DNA of 64,000 bases from NCBI RefSeq assembly GCF_001570425.1, contig NZ_BCSX01000044.1, positions 186,001-250,000 on the forward strand, written 5' to 3'. Shown piece after piece: positions 50,156-58,689 of this stretch. The position numbers and the translations under genes were made by a program. The notes beneath the pieces were generated by a model. The model searched no databases. It had not been told where the DNA came from and saw only the letters and a list, made by a program, of their open reading frames with translations. Each line of letters begins with the position of its first letter. The stretch's first letter is position 1. The stretch is from Mycolicibacterium brisbanense (GTDB lineage: Bacteria > Actinomycetota > Actinomycetes > Mycobacteriales > Mycobacteriaceae).

Positions 50156-52294
50156 GTGAATCCAGCCGAGCGAACCACGGAACCCGAACTCGAAATCTGG
50201 CGGGGTAAGGCTTACCCCCTTGGCGCCACCTACGACGGGTCGGGCACCAATTTCGCGCTGTTCAGCGAGGTCGCCGAGCGCGTGGAGTTGTGCCTGTTCG
50301 ATGCCGACGGCACAGAGAAGCGGCTGGTGCTGCCCGAGGTCGACGGGTTCGTCTGGCACGGTTTCGTGCCCAATGTCGAGCCCGGTCAGCACTACGGCTA
50401 CCGGGTGTACGGCCCGTACGATCCGGCCACCGGGCACCGCTGCAATCCGAACAAGCTGCTGATCGATCCGTATGCGAAGGCCATCGACGGATCGATCGAC
50501 TGGGGCCAGCCGCTGTTCGGCTACAACTTCGGCGACCCCGACAGCCGCAACGACGAGGATTCGGCAGCGCACATGCCGAAGTCGGTGGTGATCAATCCGT
50601 ACTTCGACTGGGGCACCGACCGGCCGCCGCGGCACGAATACGCCGACACCGTCATCTACGAAGCGCATGTCAAGGGCCTGACCGAAACGCACCCGGACAT
50701 CCCCGAACAGATCCGCGGCACCTACTCGGCGGTCGCGCATCCGGTGATCATCGAGCATCTGAAGTCGCTCGGCGTGACCGCGATCGAACTGATGCCCGTG
50801 CACCACTTCGTCGACGATTCGACGTTGCAGGAAAAGGGCCTGTCGAACTACTGGGGATACAACACCATCGGGTTCCTGGCTCCCGACCCGCGATACAGCT
50901 CGAGTGCCACCCCCGGTGGTCACGTGCAGGAGTTCAAGGCGATGGTGCGCGCGTTGCACGAGGCCGACATCGAGGTGATCCTCGACGTCGTCTACAACCA
51001 CACCGCGGAGGGCAATCACATGGGGCCCACGCTGTCGATGCGCGGTATCGACAATGCCGCGTACTACCGGCTCGTCGACGACGACAAGCGCTACTACATG
51101 GACTACACCGGTACCGGCAACAGTCTCAACGTCGGCCACCCGCATTCACTGCAGCTGATCATGGATTCGCTGCGGTACTGGGTGCTCGAGATGCACGTGG
51201 ACGGTTTCCGGTTCGACCTGGCGGCCACGCTGGCCCGCGAGTTCTACGACGTCGACCGACTGAGCTCGTTTTTCGAACTCGTGCAACAGGATCCGACCGT
51301 CAGCCAGGTCAAGCTGATCGCCGAGCCGTGGGACGTTGGGCCCGGCGGCTACCAGGTGGGCAACTTCCCGCCCCAGTGGACCGAGTGGAACGGCAAGTAC
51401 CGCGACACCGTGCGCGACTACTGGCGCGGCGAGCCGGCGACCCTCGACGAGTTCGCATCGCGGCTCACGGGGTCCTCGGATCTCTATGAGCAGACCGGTC
51501 GCCGCCCGTTCGCGTCGATCAATTTCGTCACCGCGCACGACGGCTTCACGCTGCGGGACCTGGTGTCCTACAACGAGAAACACAACGAGGCCAACGGCGA
51601 GGACAACCGCGACGGCGAGAGCAACAACAAGTCGTGGAACTGCGGCGCGGAAGGCCCGACCACCGACGAGGCCGTCAACGAACTGCGGGCCCGGCAGCAA
51701 CGCAACTTCCTCACCACTCTGCTGCTGTCCCAAGGTGTTCCGATGATCTCGCACGGCGACGAGCTCGGCCGCACCCAAGGTGGAAACAACAACGTCTACT
51801 GCCAGGACAACGAGATCTCCTGGATCGACTGGGCCGCAGCCGATTCCGAGTTGATGGAGTTCACCCGGACGGTGTCGGCACTGCGCGCCGCCCACCCGGT
51901 GTTCCGGCGGCGACGCTTTTTCGACGGCAGGCCCGTCCGCCAGGCCGGCGCGCCCAGTGCGCCCGACATCGCCTGGCTCGCGCCCGACGGCTCCGACATG
52001 ACGGCCGAGGACTGGGAAACCGGCTACGCCAAGTCGATGGCCGTGTACCTCAACGGGCACGGCATCCCGGATCTCGACGTGCGTGGCCAGCAGGTGGTCG
52101 ACGACTCGTTCCTGCTGTGTTTCAACGCGCACTACGAACCGATCGAGTTCGCGTTGCCGCCGAAGGACTTCGCGGCCCAGTGGACGCCGGTGATCAGCAC
52201 CGCCGCAAACCTCGACGACACACCCCTGGCGGCCGGAGCGAAGGTCACCGTGGAAGCCCGGGCGGTTTTGGTGCTGCGCGCCGAAAAGGATTGA
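50156..52294 (+). CDS. glgX: glycogen debranching enzyme GlgX/TreX
   Basis: A 712-residue GH13 isoamylase-type enzyme. An N-terminal beta domain (GRAYPLGA-like GKAYPLGATYDGSGTNFALFSE) precedes the TIM barrel. Catalytic residues are the nucleophile Asp in VDGFRFDLA, the Glu in LIAEPWDVG, and the Asp in TAHDGFTL. A C-terminal beta domain follows. It trims alpha-1,6 branches of glycogen. GTG 50156 is close to the promoter. It lies near mak, as in the GlgE-linked trehalose/glycogen network. Confidence 0.95.
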   Translation: MNPAERTTEPELEIWRGKAYPLGATYDGSGTNFALFSEVAERVELCLFDADGTEKRLVLPEVDGFVWHGFVPNVEPGQHYGYRVYGPYDPATGHRCNPNKLLIDPYAKAIDGSIDWGQPLFGYNFGDPDSRNDEDSAAHMPKSVVINPYFDWGTDRPPRHEYADTVIYEAHVKGLTETHPDIPEQIRGTYSAVAHPVIIEHLKSLGVTAIELMPVHHFVDDSTLQEKGLSNYWGYNTIGFLAPDPRYSSSATPGGHVQEFKAMVRALHEADIEVILDVVYNHTAEGNHMGPTLSMRGIDNAAYYRLVDDDKRYYMDYTGTGNSLNVGHPHSLQLIMDSLRYWVLEMHVDGFRFDLAATLAREFYDVDRLSSFFELVQQDPTVSQVKLIAEPWDVGPGGYQVGNFPPQWTEWNGKYRDTVRDYWRGEPATLDEFASRLTGSSDLYEQTGRRPFASINFVTAHDGFTLRDLVSYNEKHNEANGEDNRDGESNNKSWNCGAEGPTTDEAVNELRARQQRNFLTTLLLSQGVPMISHGDELGRTQGGNNNVYCQDNEISWIDWAAADSELMEFTRTVSALRAAHPVFRRRRFFDGRPVRQAGAPSAPDIAWLAPDGSDMTAEDWETGYAKSMAVYLNGHGIPDLDVRGQQVVDDSFLLCFNAHYEPIEFALPPKDFAAQWTPVISTAANLDDTPLAAGAKVTVEARAVLVLRAEKD

Positions 52295-52347
52295 GCGCCA
52301 CGGTGAGCGTTGCTCACTGTATCGATACGCCGGGCCGTACCAGGAAG

Positions 52348-52353
52348 TATGGT
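52348..52353 (+). promoter_or_regulatory. -10 element predicted for the structured RNA
   Basis: TATGGT is a good -10 for a start near 52360. It sits within an inverted repeat GTACCA (52337-52342) and TGGTAC (52350-52355), so the start may be regulated. No clear -35 is visible. Confidence 0.55.
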
Positions 52354-52359
52354 ACCTTC

Positions 52360-52477
52360 GGCAAGTAGCAGCCGTGGCCGCCTTGCAGGCACCGAGCTTT
52401 CGAGTTCGTGCCACCGGCCGGGCGGGCCGGGGGTAGCAGCCGAAGAGCGGCGGCAACTACCCTGCGGCCACGGCTGC
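52360..52477 (+). ncRNA. candidate multibranched structured RNA upstream of marR
   Basis: A perfect 14-bp stem GCAGCCGTGGCCGC (52368-52381) / GCGGCCACGGCTGC (52464-52477) encloses three internal hairpins. These are GGCAC...GTGCC, CCGGCC...GGCCGG and GGTAG...CTACC (with inner GCCG/CGGC). A -10-like TATGGT lies at 52348-52353. I do not recognise the fold as a known riboswitch. It precedes a MarR-controlled ABC exporter, so it could be a leader sensor or an independent small RNA. Confidence 0.5.
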
Positions 52478-52529
52478 GGCAATCCGGGGGCGCGCGCCCA
52501 CACCATTCTCGGCACGCTCTCCATCGGCA

Positions 52530-52550
52530 ATACCTCTGCTACAGAGGTAT
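52530..52550. promoter_or_regulatory. perfect MarR-type operator before marR
   Basis: ATACCTCTG-CTA-CAGAGGTAT is a perfect 9-bp-arm inverted repeat just before GTG 52552. It almost certainly serves autorepression by the MarR protein. It lies 52 bases after the structured RNA. Confidence 0.75.
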
Positions 52551-52551
52551 C

Positions 52552-53046
52552 GTGGGCGACGTGGTGGATGCACACGGAAATCTGATCAGCGACCTGTTCA
52601 GCGTCGTTGGCCGGTTTCGGCGGCAGCTGCGCCGATCCACCGGCGGCGGCTTCGACGCCGCGGGGTTGACGCAGTCCCAGGCAGAACTCGTGCGCCTGGT
52701 GGGTCGCCGTCCAGGCATCTCGGTGCGGGAAGCCGCCGCCGAACTCAGCCTGGTGCCCAACACCGCGTCGACCCTCGTGTCGCGGCTGGTCACCGCCGGA
52801 CTGCTGATCCGGACCGTCGACGACGCCGACCGTCGCGTCGGGCGCCTGGCGCTCACGCAGTCGGCACAGCGGGTCGCCGACGAATCGCGGGCCGCGCGCC
52901 GCGCGGCTCTGTCGGCCGTACTGGCCAAGCTCGACCCCGGTCAAATTGACGCGTTGGCAAAGGGATTGGACGTGCTCGCTGAATTGACCCGGCTGCTGCA
53001 CGAGGAAGCCGAGCTGAAGAACACTCCCGAGGAGGCGAAGGTATGA
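52552..53046 (+). CDS. MarR-family regulator of an ABC exporter
   Basis: A 164-residue MarR protein with winged helix (LTQSQAELVRLVGRRPGISVREAAAELSLVPNTASTLVSRLVTAGLLIRTVDDADRR). GTG 52552 follows the palindrome; GTG 52561 is an alternative. The stop overlaps the ABC ATPase start (ATGA). It likely represses the exporter until a drug or lipid-like ligand binds. Confidence 0.88.
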   Translation: MGDVVDAHGNLISDLFSVVGRFRRQLRRSTGGGFDAAGLTQSQAELVRLVGRRPGISVREAAAELSLVPNTASTLVSRLVTAGLLIRTVDDADRRVGRLALTQSAQRVADESRAARRAALSAVLAKLDPGQIDALAKGLDVLAELTRLLHEEAELKNTPEEAKV

Positions 53047-53870
53047 CGCCCGACGACGTACTCGCCATCGATTGCCGCCACCTGACCCACCGCTACGGGC
53101 AGTTCACGGCGGTGGAGGACGTGAGCCTGCAGGTGCGCCACGGCGAGACGCTCGGCCTGCTCGGCCCCAACGGCGCAGGCAAGACCACGGTGGTACGGGT
53201 ACTGACCACACTGACCCCGGTCCAGCACGGCGAGGTCCACATTTTCGGGCTGGACACCCGCAGGCACACCATGGACATCCGCCACAACATCGGCTACGTG
53301 CCACAACAGCTCTCGATCGAATCGGCGCTCACCGGCAGGCAGAATGTCGAGCTGTTCGCCCGGCTCTATGACGTGCCGCGGGCCGAACTGCGCGAGCGGG
53401 TCACGGTCGCTCTGGAGGGCATGCACCTGCTCGATGTCGCCGACGAGCCAGCGGGCACCTATTCCGGCGGCATGGTGCGGCGCCTGGAGCTCGCACAGGC
53501 TCTGGTCAACCGGCCGCTCCTGCTGATCCTCGACGAGCCGACGGTGGGGCTGGATCCGATTGCCCGCGACAGTGTGTGGGAGCAGGTGCAGCGGATGCAG
53601 GCCGAATTCGGCATGACGGTATTGCTGACCACCCACTACATGGCCGAGGCGGACGCACTGTGCGACCGTGTGGCGTTGATGCACCACGGCAGGCTGCAGG
53701 CCGTCGACACCCCGGCGGCGCTCAAGCAGTCGGTGTCCGGCGACGGTGACGGCGCGACCCTGGAGGACGTCTTCCGCCATTACGCGGGCTCCGAACTCGG
53801 CGAGGACACCCGGCGCGCCGGCATCAGCGCGGTCCGCTCGAGCCGAAGGACGGCACGCCGTGTCAGTTGA
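53043..53870 (+). CDS. ABC exporter ATP-binding protein (DrrA-like)
   Basis: A 275-residue ATPase. Walker A LLGPNGAGKTTVVRVL, signature SGGMVRRLELAQAL, Walker B LLLILDEPTVGLDP and the H-loop LLTTHYMAEADAL fit the DrrA/ABC-2 drug exporter group. It is coupled to the MarR gene by 4 bases and to the permease by an 11-base overlap. It probably pairs with the next gene to export a hydrophobic compound. Confidence 0.92.
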   Translation: MTPDDVLAIDCRHLTHRYGQFTAVEDVSLQVRHGETLGLLGPNGAGKTTVVRVLTTLTPVQHGEVHIFGLDTRRHTMDIRHNIGYVPQQLSIESALTGRQNVELFARLYDVPRAELRERVTVALEGMHLLDVADEPAGTYSGGMVRRLELAQALVNRPLLLILDEPTVGLDPIARDSVWEQVQRMQAEFGMTVLLTTHYMAEADALCDRVALMHHGRLQAVDTPAALKQSVSGDGDGATLEDVFRHYAGSELGEDTRRAGISAVRSSRRTARRVS

Positions 53871-54681
53871 TTCCTCAGCCCCGACCACATTGGTCCTCGC
53901 GCCGCGCGGATGGCGCCGGGTACGCGGTATGGCCGTGCGCGTCGGCGCCTTCGCACTCGTCGAGTTGCAGAAGCTGCGCTACGACCGCACCGAGCTGTTC
54001 ACCAGGCTGATCCAGCCCGCGCTCTGGCTGCTGATCTTCGGGCAGACCTTCAGCCGGTTGCACGTCGTCAACACCGGCGGTGTGCCCTACCTGACCTTCC
54101 TGGCCCCGGGCATCATCGCCCAGTCCGCCCTGTTCATCTCGATCTTCTACGGCATCCAGATCATCTGGGACCGCGACGCGGGCATCCTGGCCAAGCTCAT
54201 GGTGACGCCGGCGCCGGCCTCGGCGCTGGTGACCGGCAAGGCGTTCGCAGCCGGTGTGCGCTCGGTGGTGCAGGTGGTCGGCGTCGTCGTGCTCGCCTAC
54301 CTGATGGGCATCCCGATGACCGCCAACCCGCTGCGGATCCTCGCCGCGATGGCCATCGTCGCACTCGGCGCGGCCTTCTTCGCCTGCCTGTCCATGACGC
54401 TGGCGGGGCTGGTCCGCAAGCGCGACCGGTTGATGGGTATCGGCCAGGCCATCACCATGCCGCTGTTCTTCGCGTCCAACGCGCTCTACCCCGTCGACAT
54501 CATGCCGGCCTGGCTGCGGTGGCTGTCGACGATCAATCCACTGAGCTACGAGGTCAACGCCCTGCGGGGACTGTTGATCGGCACGCCGACCAACTGGGTC
54601 GTCGACGTCACTGTGCTGATCATCGCCGCAGTACTCGGAATCGCCGCCGCCTCGGCGCTGCTACGCCGACTGGTGCGCTGA
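53860..54681 (+). CDS. ABC-2 type permease (DrrB-like)
   Basis: A 273-residue permease with six helices from about residue 40. LIFGQTFSRL, VPYLTFLAPGIIAQ, KLMVTPAPASALVTGKA and SNALYPVDIMPAWLRWLSTINPLSYEVNALRGLL are typical of DrrB proteins. GTG 53860 overlaps the ATPase end by 11 bases. Function is drug or lipid export. Confidence 0.9.
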   Translation: MSVDSSAPTTLVLAPRGWRRVRGMAVRVGAFALVELQKLRYDRTELFTRLIQPALWLLIFGQTFSRLHVVNTGGVPYLTFLAPGIIAQSALFISIFYGIQIIWDRDAGILAKLMVTPAPASALVTGKAFAAGVRSVVQVVGVVVLAYLMGIPMTANPLRILAAMAIVALGAAFFACLSMTLAGLVRKRDRLMGIGQAITMPLFFASNALYPVDIMPAWLRWLSTINPLSYEVNALRGLLIGTPTNWVVDVTVLIIAAVLGIAAASALLRRLVR

Positions 54682-54771
54682 CCGGCTCGTGAGTACGGCG
54701 CCCTGACCTGGCCGTTTCGCCTCCCAACCAACCGGTGGTTTAGTGTGCTGTCAGATCCACGGAGCAGGGAG

Positions 54772-55938
54772 ATGGTCATGCAACTGGCGCTCACACCGGA
54801 GGAAGCCGCGTTCCGCGACGAACTGCGCACCTTCTACACCACCCAGATTCCCGCCGAGATTCGCGAACGCAACCGGCTGGGCAAGCCCCTCGGCAAGGAC
54901 GGCATCGTCACCGCGCACAAGATCCTCAACGATCACGGCCTGGCGGTCCCCAACTGGCCTGTCGAGTGGGGCGGCAAGGACTGGACACCCACGCAGCACC
55001 AGATCTGGCTCGACGAGATGCAGCTGGCCAGCGTGCCGGAGCCGTTGACGTTCAACGCCCGCATGGTCGGCCCGGTGATCGCCGAGTTCGGCTCCCAGGC
55101 CATCAAAGAACGCTTCCTGCCGCCGACCGCGGCCCTGGACATCTGGTGGTGCCAAGGCTTCTCCGAGCCCGAGGCCGGCTCGGACCTGGCCTCGCTGCGC
55201 ACCACCGCGGTGCGGGACGGGGACAGCTACGTGGTCAACGGCCAGAAGACCTGGACCACGCTGGGCCAGTACGCCGACTGGATCTTCTGCCTGGTCCGCA
55301 CCGACCCGCAGGCCCCGAAGAAGCAGGCGGGTATCTCGTTCTTGCTCATCGACATGAACACCCCGGGCATCACGCTGCGTCCCATCAAGCTCGTCGACGG
55401 CAGCTTCGAGGTCAACGAGGTGTTCTTCGAGGACGTCCGGGTTCCCGCCGACCAGCTCGTCGGCGAAGAGAACCAGGGCTGGACCTACGCGAAGTTCCTG
55501 CTCGGCAACGAGCGCACCGGCATCGCGCAGGTGGCCCGCACCAAGGTGCGGCTGGCCGAGGCCAAGGAACGTGCCGCCGCCAACGGCCTGCTGTCGGACC
55601 CCTTGTTCGCCGCACGGTTGGCCGAGGCCGAAAACGACGTGCTGGCACTGGAACTCACCCAGATGCGGGTCACGTCCGACTCCGCCGACGGCAAGCCCAA
55701 CCCCGCATCGTCCGTCCTGAAGTTGCGTGGCAGCCAGCTGCAGCAGACCGCGACAGAACTGCTGGTCGAGGTGGCGGGCGCCGACGCGCTGCCGTACGAG
55801 GCAGGCGACGCCATCGCATCGCCCGAATGGGCCCAAGAGGCCGCACCGCACTATCTGAACTACCGCAAAACCTCGATCTACGGCGGCAGCAACGAGGTTC
55901 AGCGCACCATCATCGCGTCCACCATTCTCGGATTGTGA
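54772..55938 (+). CDS. acyl-CoA dehydrogenase, subunit of a probable heteromer
   Basis: A 388-residue ACAD. ATG 54772 (MVMQLALTPEEAAF) follows GGAGCAGGGAG. The FAD and substrate motifs WWCQGFSEPEAGSDLASLRT and the C-terminal YGGSNEVQRTIIA are typical. It is followed by a second, more divergent ACAD. Such pairs (for example FadE26-FadE27) form alpha2beta2 enzymes for bulky ring or side-chain CoA thioesters. An AACCAACCGGTGGTT element at 54726-54740 could be a regulator site. Confidence 0.9.
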   Translation: MVMQLALTPEEAAFRDELRTFYTTQIPAEIRERNRLGKPLGKDGIVTAHKILNDHGLAVPNWPVEWGGKDWTPTQHQIWLDEMQLASVPEPLTFNARMVGPVIAEFGSQAIKERFLPPTAALDIWWCQGFSEPEAGSDLASLRTTAVRDGDSYVVNGQKTWTTLGQYADWIFCLVRTDPQAPKKQAGISFLLIDMNTPGITLRPIKLVDGSFEVNEVFFEDVRVPADQLVGEENQGWTYAKFLLGNERTGIAQVARTKVRLAEAKERAAANGLLSDPLFAARLAEAENDVLALELTQMRVTSDSADGKPNPASSVLKLRGSQLQQTATELLVEVAGADALPYEAGDAIASPEWAQEAAPHYLNYRKTSIYGGSNEVQRTIIASTILGL

Positions 55939-55946
55939 GTTGAATC

Positions 55947-57047
55947 ATGGACTTTCAGCTGACCGAAGAGCAGACCCTGCTGGCCGACACCACCCGCGAC
56001 GTGCTGTCGGGCTACGACACCGAGAAGCGCAACAAGGTCATCGACACCGATCCCGGGTACAGCCCGCAGGTGTGGGCCCAGCTCGCTGAGATCGGCGTTC
56101 TCGGACTGGGATTCGAAGAAGACGCGGGCGGCCCCCTCGAGATCATGGTGGTGCAGGCTGAGATCGGGCGTAGGCTCGCACCCGAGCCGGTGCTGCACGC
56201 CGCGCTGGTACCCGGGTCGATCATCGCCGAGGCAGGCACCGACGCTCAGCGCCAACTCCTCGACGAGGTCGCCGTCGGGCAGCGCCTGCTGGCCTTCGCG
56301 CACACCGAGCCCGGCATGCGGTCGTCCGGCAGGGTTGCGACAACTGCTGTGCAGCAAGGTGATTCATGGGCCATCACCGGCCGCAAGAACCCCGTGCTGG
56401 CGGGCGACAACGCCGACACCCTTATCGTCAGTGCCGTACTGCCCGACGGCGGGACCGGGCTGTTCCTCGTCGACGCGGCGGCAGTCACCCGCGAGAGCTA
56501 CCGCACATTCGACGGCCAGCGGGGTGCGCAGATCGACCTGGCCGATACGCCCGCCGAGCCGCTCGGGGATGCGGTCGACGCCTCAGATGTCATCACCCGC
56601 GCCCTGATCCGCACGTCGGCGGGACTGTGCGCCGAGGCGGTCGGCGCCATGGAGGAGTCGCTGCGGCTGACCACCGATTATCTCAAGGCGCGCAAGCAGT
56701 TCGGCGTCACGCTGAGCAAGTTCCAGACCCTGACGCAGCGGGCCGCCGACATGTACGTGTCGTTGGAGCTGGCCCGCAGCATGGGCCTCTACGCATCGAT
56801 GTCGATCACCGACGGCGACTTCGATCCGGTGATCGCGGCCCGCACCAAGCTGCAGATCGGCCGCTCGGGCAGGCACATCTCGCAGGAATCCATCCAGCTG
56901 CACGGCGGCATCGGCATCACCGCGGAGTATCCCGTGGGCCACTACGCGGCCCGGCTCACCGCGATCGAGCACACCCTCGGATCGTCGCAGGATCAGCTGC
57001 ACACCTTGATGGGCGGGCTGGCCGACTACCAGATCGTCACGCTCTAG
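55947..57047 (+). CDS. acyl-CoA dehydrogenase-like partner subunit
   Basis: A 366-residue ACAD that lacks the SEPEAGSD-like middle motif (it has AHTEPGMRSSGR instead). It retains the C-terminal LHGGIGITAEYPVGHY. This fits the second subunit of heteromeric ACADs. It lies 8 bases after the first gene and is co-transcribed. The palindromic element at 57055-57142 follows. Confidence 0.88.
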   Translation: MDFQLTEEQTLLADTTRDVLSGYDTEKRNKVIDTDPGYSPQVWAQLAEIGVLGLGFEEDAGGPLEIMVVQAEIGRRLAPEPVLHAALVPGSIIAEAGTDAQRQLLDEVAVGQRLLAFAHTEPGMRSSGRVATTAVQQGDSWAITGRKNPVLAGDNADTLIVSAVLPDGGTGLFLVDAAAVTRESYRTFDGQRGAQIDLADTPAEPLGDAVDASDVITRALIRTSAGLCAEAVGAMEESLRLTTDYLKARKQFGVTLSKFQTLTQRAADMYVSLELARSMGLYASMSITDGDFDPVIAARTKLQIGRSGRHISQESIQLHGGIGITAEYPVGHYAARLTAIEHTLGSSQDQLHTLMGGLADYQIVTL

Positions 57048-57054
57048 TTTCCCT

Positions 57055-57142
57055 GGGCGCGCAATTTCCCTGGGCGAGCAGACATTCGGGTACGCCAAAC
57101 GCGGCGTGTCGGGGACCCACGTGTCTGCTCGCGGGGAAAATT
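57055..57142. terminator. palindromic element between acyl-CoA dehydrogenase and maltokinase
   Basis: CGAGCAGAC (57075-57083) and GTCTGCTCG (57123-57131) are perfect arms. They are flanked by AATTTCCC and GGGGAAAATT that extend the pairing. The ends match those of the 4861-4916 element. It likely terminates both convergent genes. Confidence 0.65.
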
Positions 57143-57155
57143 GGGCCGGGAAAAT

Positions 57156-58454
57156 TCAGGCCAGGAGCCGGTTGATGGACCCCATCGGAATGGACAACCA
57201 GTCCGGCCGGTGCCTGGCTTCGTACGCAGCCTCGTACACCGCCTTGTCCAATTCGTACGCCGCCAGCAGGTCCGCGGAATCGCGGGGGTCAACGCCCGAT
57301 TCGGCGGCGTACCCGTCGCAGAAGGCCGTGGCATTGCGGTCCGCCCAGGCTTGGGCGGCAACGCCGGGCCGTTGATAGGCCGCGTAGGCAAACGAACGCA
57401 GCATGCCTGCGACGTCACGCACCGCTGAATCCGGACGGCGCCTCTGCTGCAACGGTTTTCCGGGCTCACCTTCGAAATCGATCAGCAGCCAGCGCTGCGG
57501 CGTGCGCAGTACCTGACCGAGGTGCAGGTCGCCGTGCACACGCTGCACCGTGATCTGGCGGCCCGAGAGGTCCCGGTAGCGCTGCTTGATACGCGGCGCG
57601 TAGTCGTACAGTTCGGGCACTGCTTGCGTGGCCGTCGCCAACCGGTCCACCATCACGTCGACCGGGAACGGGACGCTGTCGGTGCCCAGCACATCGGCAA
57701 GGCACGTGTGCACCGAGGCCACCGCCGCGCCGAGCAGGCGGGACTCGTCCGCGAAATCCGTGTCACCGGTGGTGGCCATGTGCCAGCCCTCGACGGAATC
57801 GGCGGCGAACTCGGACACCACGCCCAGCGCGCACGGTTCACCGTCCCACCGAGTTTCGATCGACCCCAGCAGCCGCGCGACGTGCTCATTGCCCGCCCGC
57901 GCCAGCGCACGGTTGAGTTCGATGTCGGGATGCACGCCTGCGGTGACCCTACGGAACACCTTGAGCATCGCGTCGCGCCCGAACACCACACTGGTGTTGC
58001 TCTGTTCGGCCGTCGAGACCCGTGGCGCGGCATCCAACGGGAGCCGGGCTCCGGGCTCTTTGGCGAACTCCACCGGCCCGACCGTGGCCGCGTCATCGAT
58101 GAGCTTCAGCAGATAGCGCGCAGCATCCGCGTCGAACAACGCGTCGTACGCGGTCCGGCCGTCGTGGGAGCTGATGGCGGCGCCGGCGTGACCAGGCTGG
58201 TCACGGCCGATGGCCATGACCACCTGGTAGCGCTCCACGGTGCCGTCGACATACGACGCGTCCAGCAGCACCAGGAACAAGTCGTCACGCAGTGCCAGTC
58301 GGTTTCTCGCGCAAGCGCTCGTCAGCGGCACGGTGAGCACCGGTCTGGCAGCACTCAGCGTGCGGCCACGCCCGGCGTACCACCGCTGCCGCGGCAACCA
58401 CGCGTCGAACGGGATGTCCAGAACCTGCACGGCGACTCCGTCGATGTCCTCCAT
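57156..58454 (-). CDS. mak: maltokinase
   Basis: A 432-residue maltokinase (Pep2/Mak, Rv0127-like). The APH-like fold shows VQRVHGDLHLGQVL (catalytic Asp) and LLIDFEGEPGKPLQQRR (metal-binding DFEG). The N-terminal cap domain starts PFDAWLPRQRWYAGRGR. It phosphorylates maltose to maltose-1-phosphate for GlgE. In M. tuberculosis and M. smegmatis it follows treS, but no treS is upstream here. Start ATG 58454. Confidence 0.94.
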   Translation of the reverse strand: MEDIDGVAVQVLDIPFDAWLPRQRWYAGRGRTLSAARPVLTVPLTSACARNRLALRDDLFLVLLDASYVDGTVERYQVVMAIGRDQPGHAGAAISSHDGRTAYDALFDADAARYLLKLIDDAATVGPVEFAKEPGARLPLDAAPRVSTAEQSNTSVVFGRDAMLKVFRRVTAGVHPDIELNRALARAGNEHVARLLGSIETRWDGEPCALGVVSEFAADSVEGWHMATTGDTDFADESRLLGAAVASVHTCLADVLGTDSVPFPVDVMVDRLATATQAVPELYDYAPRIKQRYRDLSGRQITVQRVHGDLHLGQVLRTPQRWLLIDFEGEPGKPLQQRRRPDSAVRDVAGMLRSFAYAAYQRPGVAAQAWADRNATAFCDGYAAESGVDPRDSADLLAAYELDKAVYEAAYEARHRPDWLSIPMGSINRLLA

Positions 58455-58689
58455 CAGTCCTCAAACGTACCCACTGAAGCGCCCGATGAACCGCCGTCCG
58501 ATGTCACGATTCTCTGTGTCTCTGCCGATCCCTGCCGCCAGCAACGTGATTCGCTGTCACGCACGAGTTTGCGGGAAAACTAACGGTTGAATAAGAGCCT
58601 GGGACGGGTTACGTTTTCCCCGAATTTGATCTTGTCCGTGGCGGTCTGCCGGAGAGATCGCCCCAACAATTCGATTGAGGGATGGCCCT

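Noticed and set aside
52360..52477. The folded region as a tRNA or a known SAM, cobalamin or ZTP riboswitch
   Set aside because: No CCA end, anticodon loop of normal size, B12 box, or consensus ligand-core motifs are visible. The general fold is kept as a candidate.
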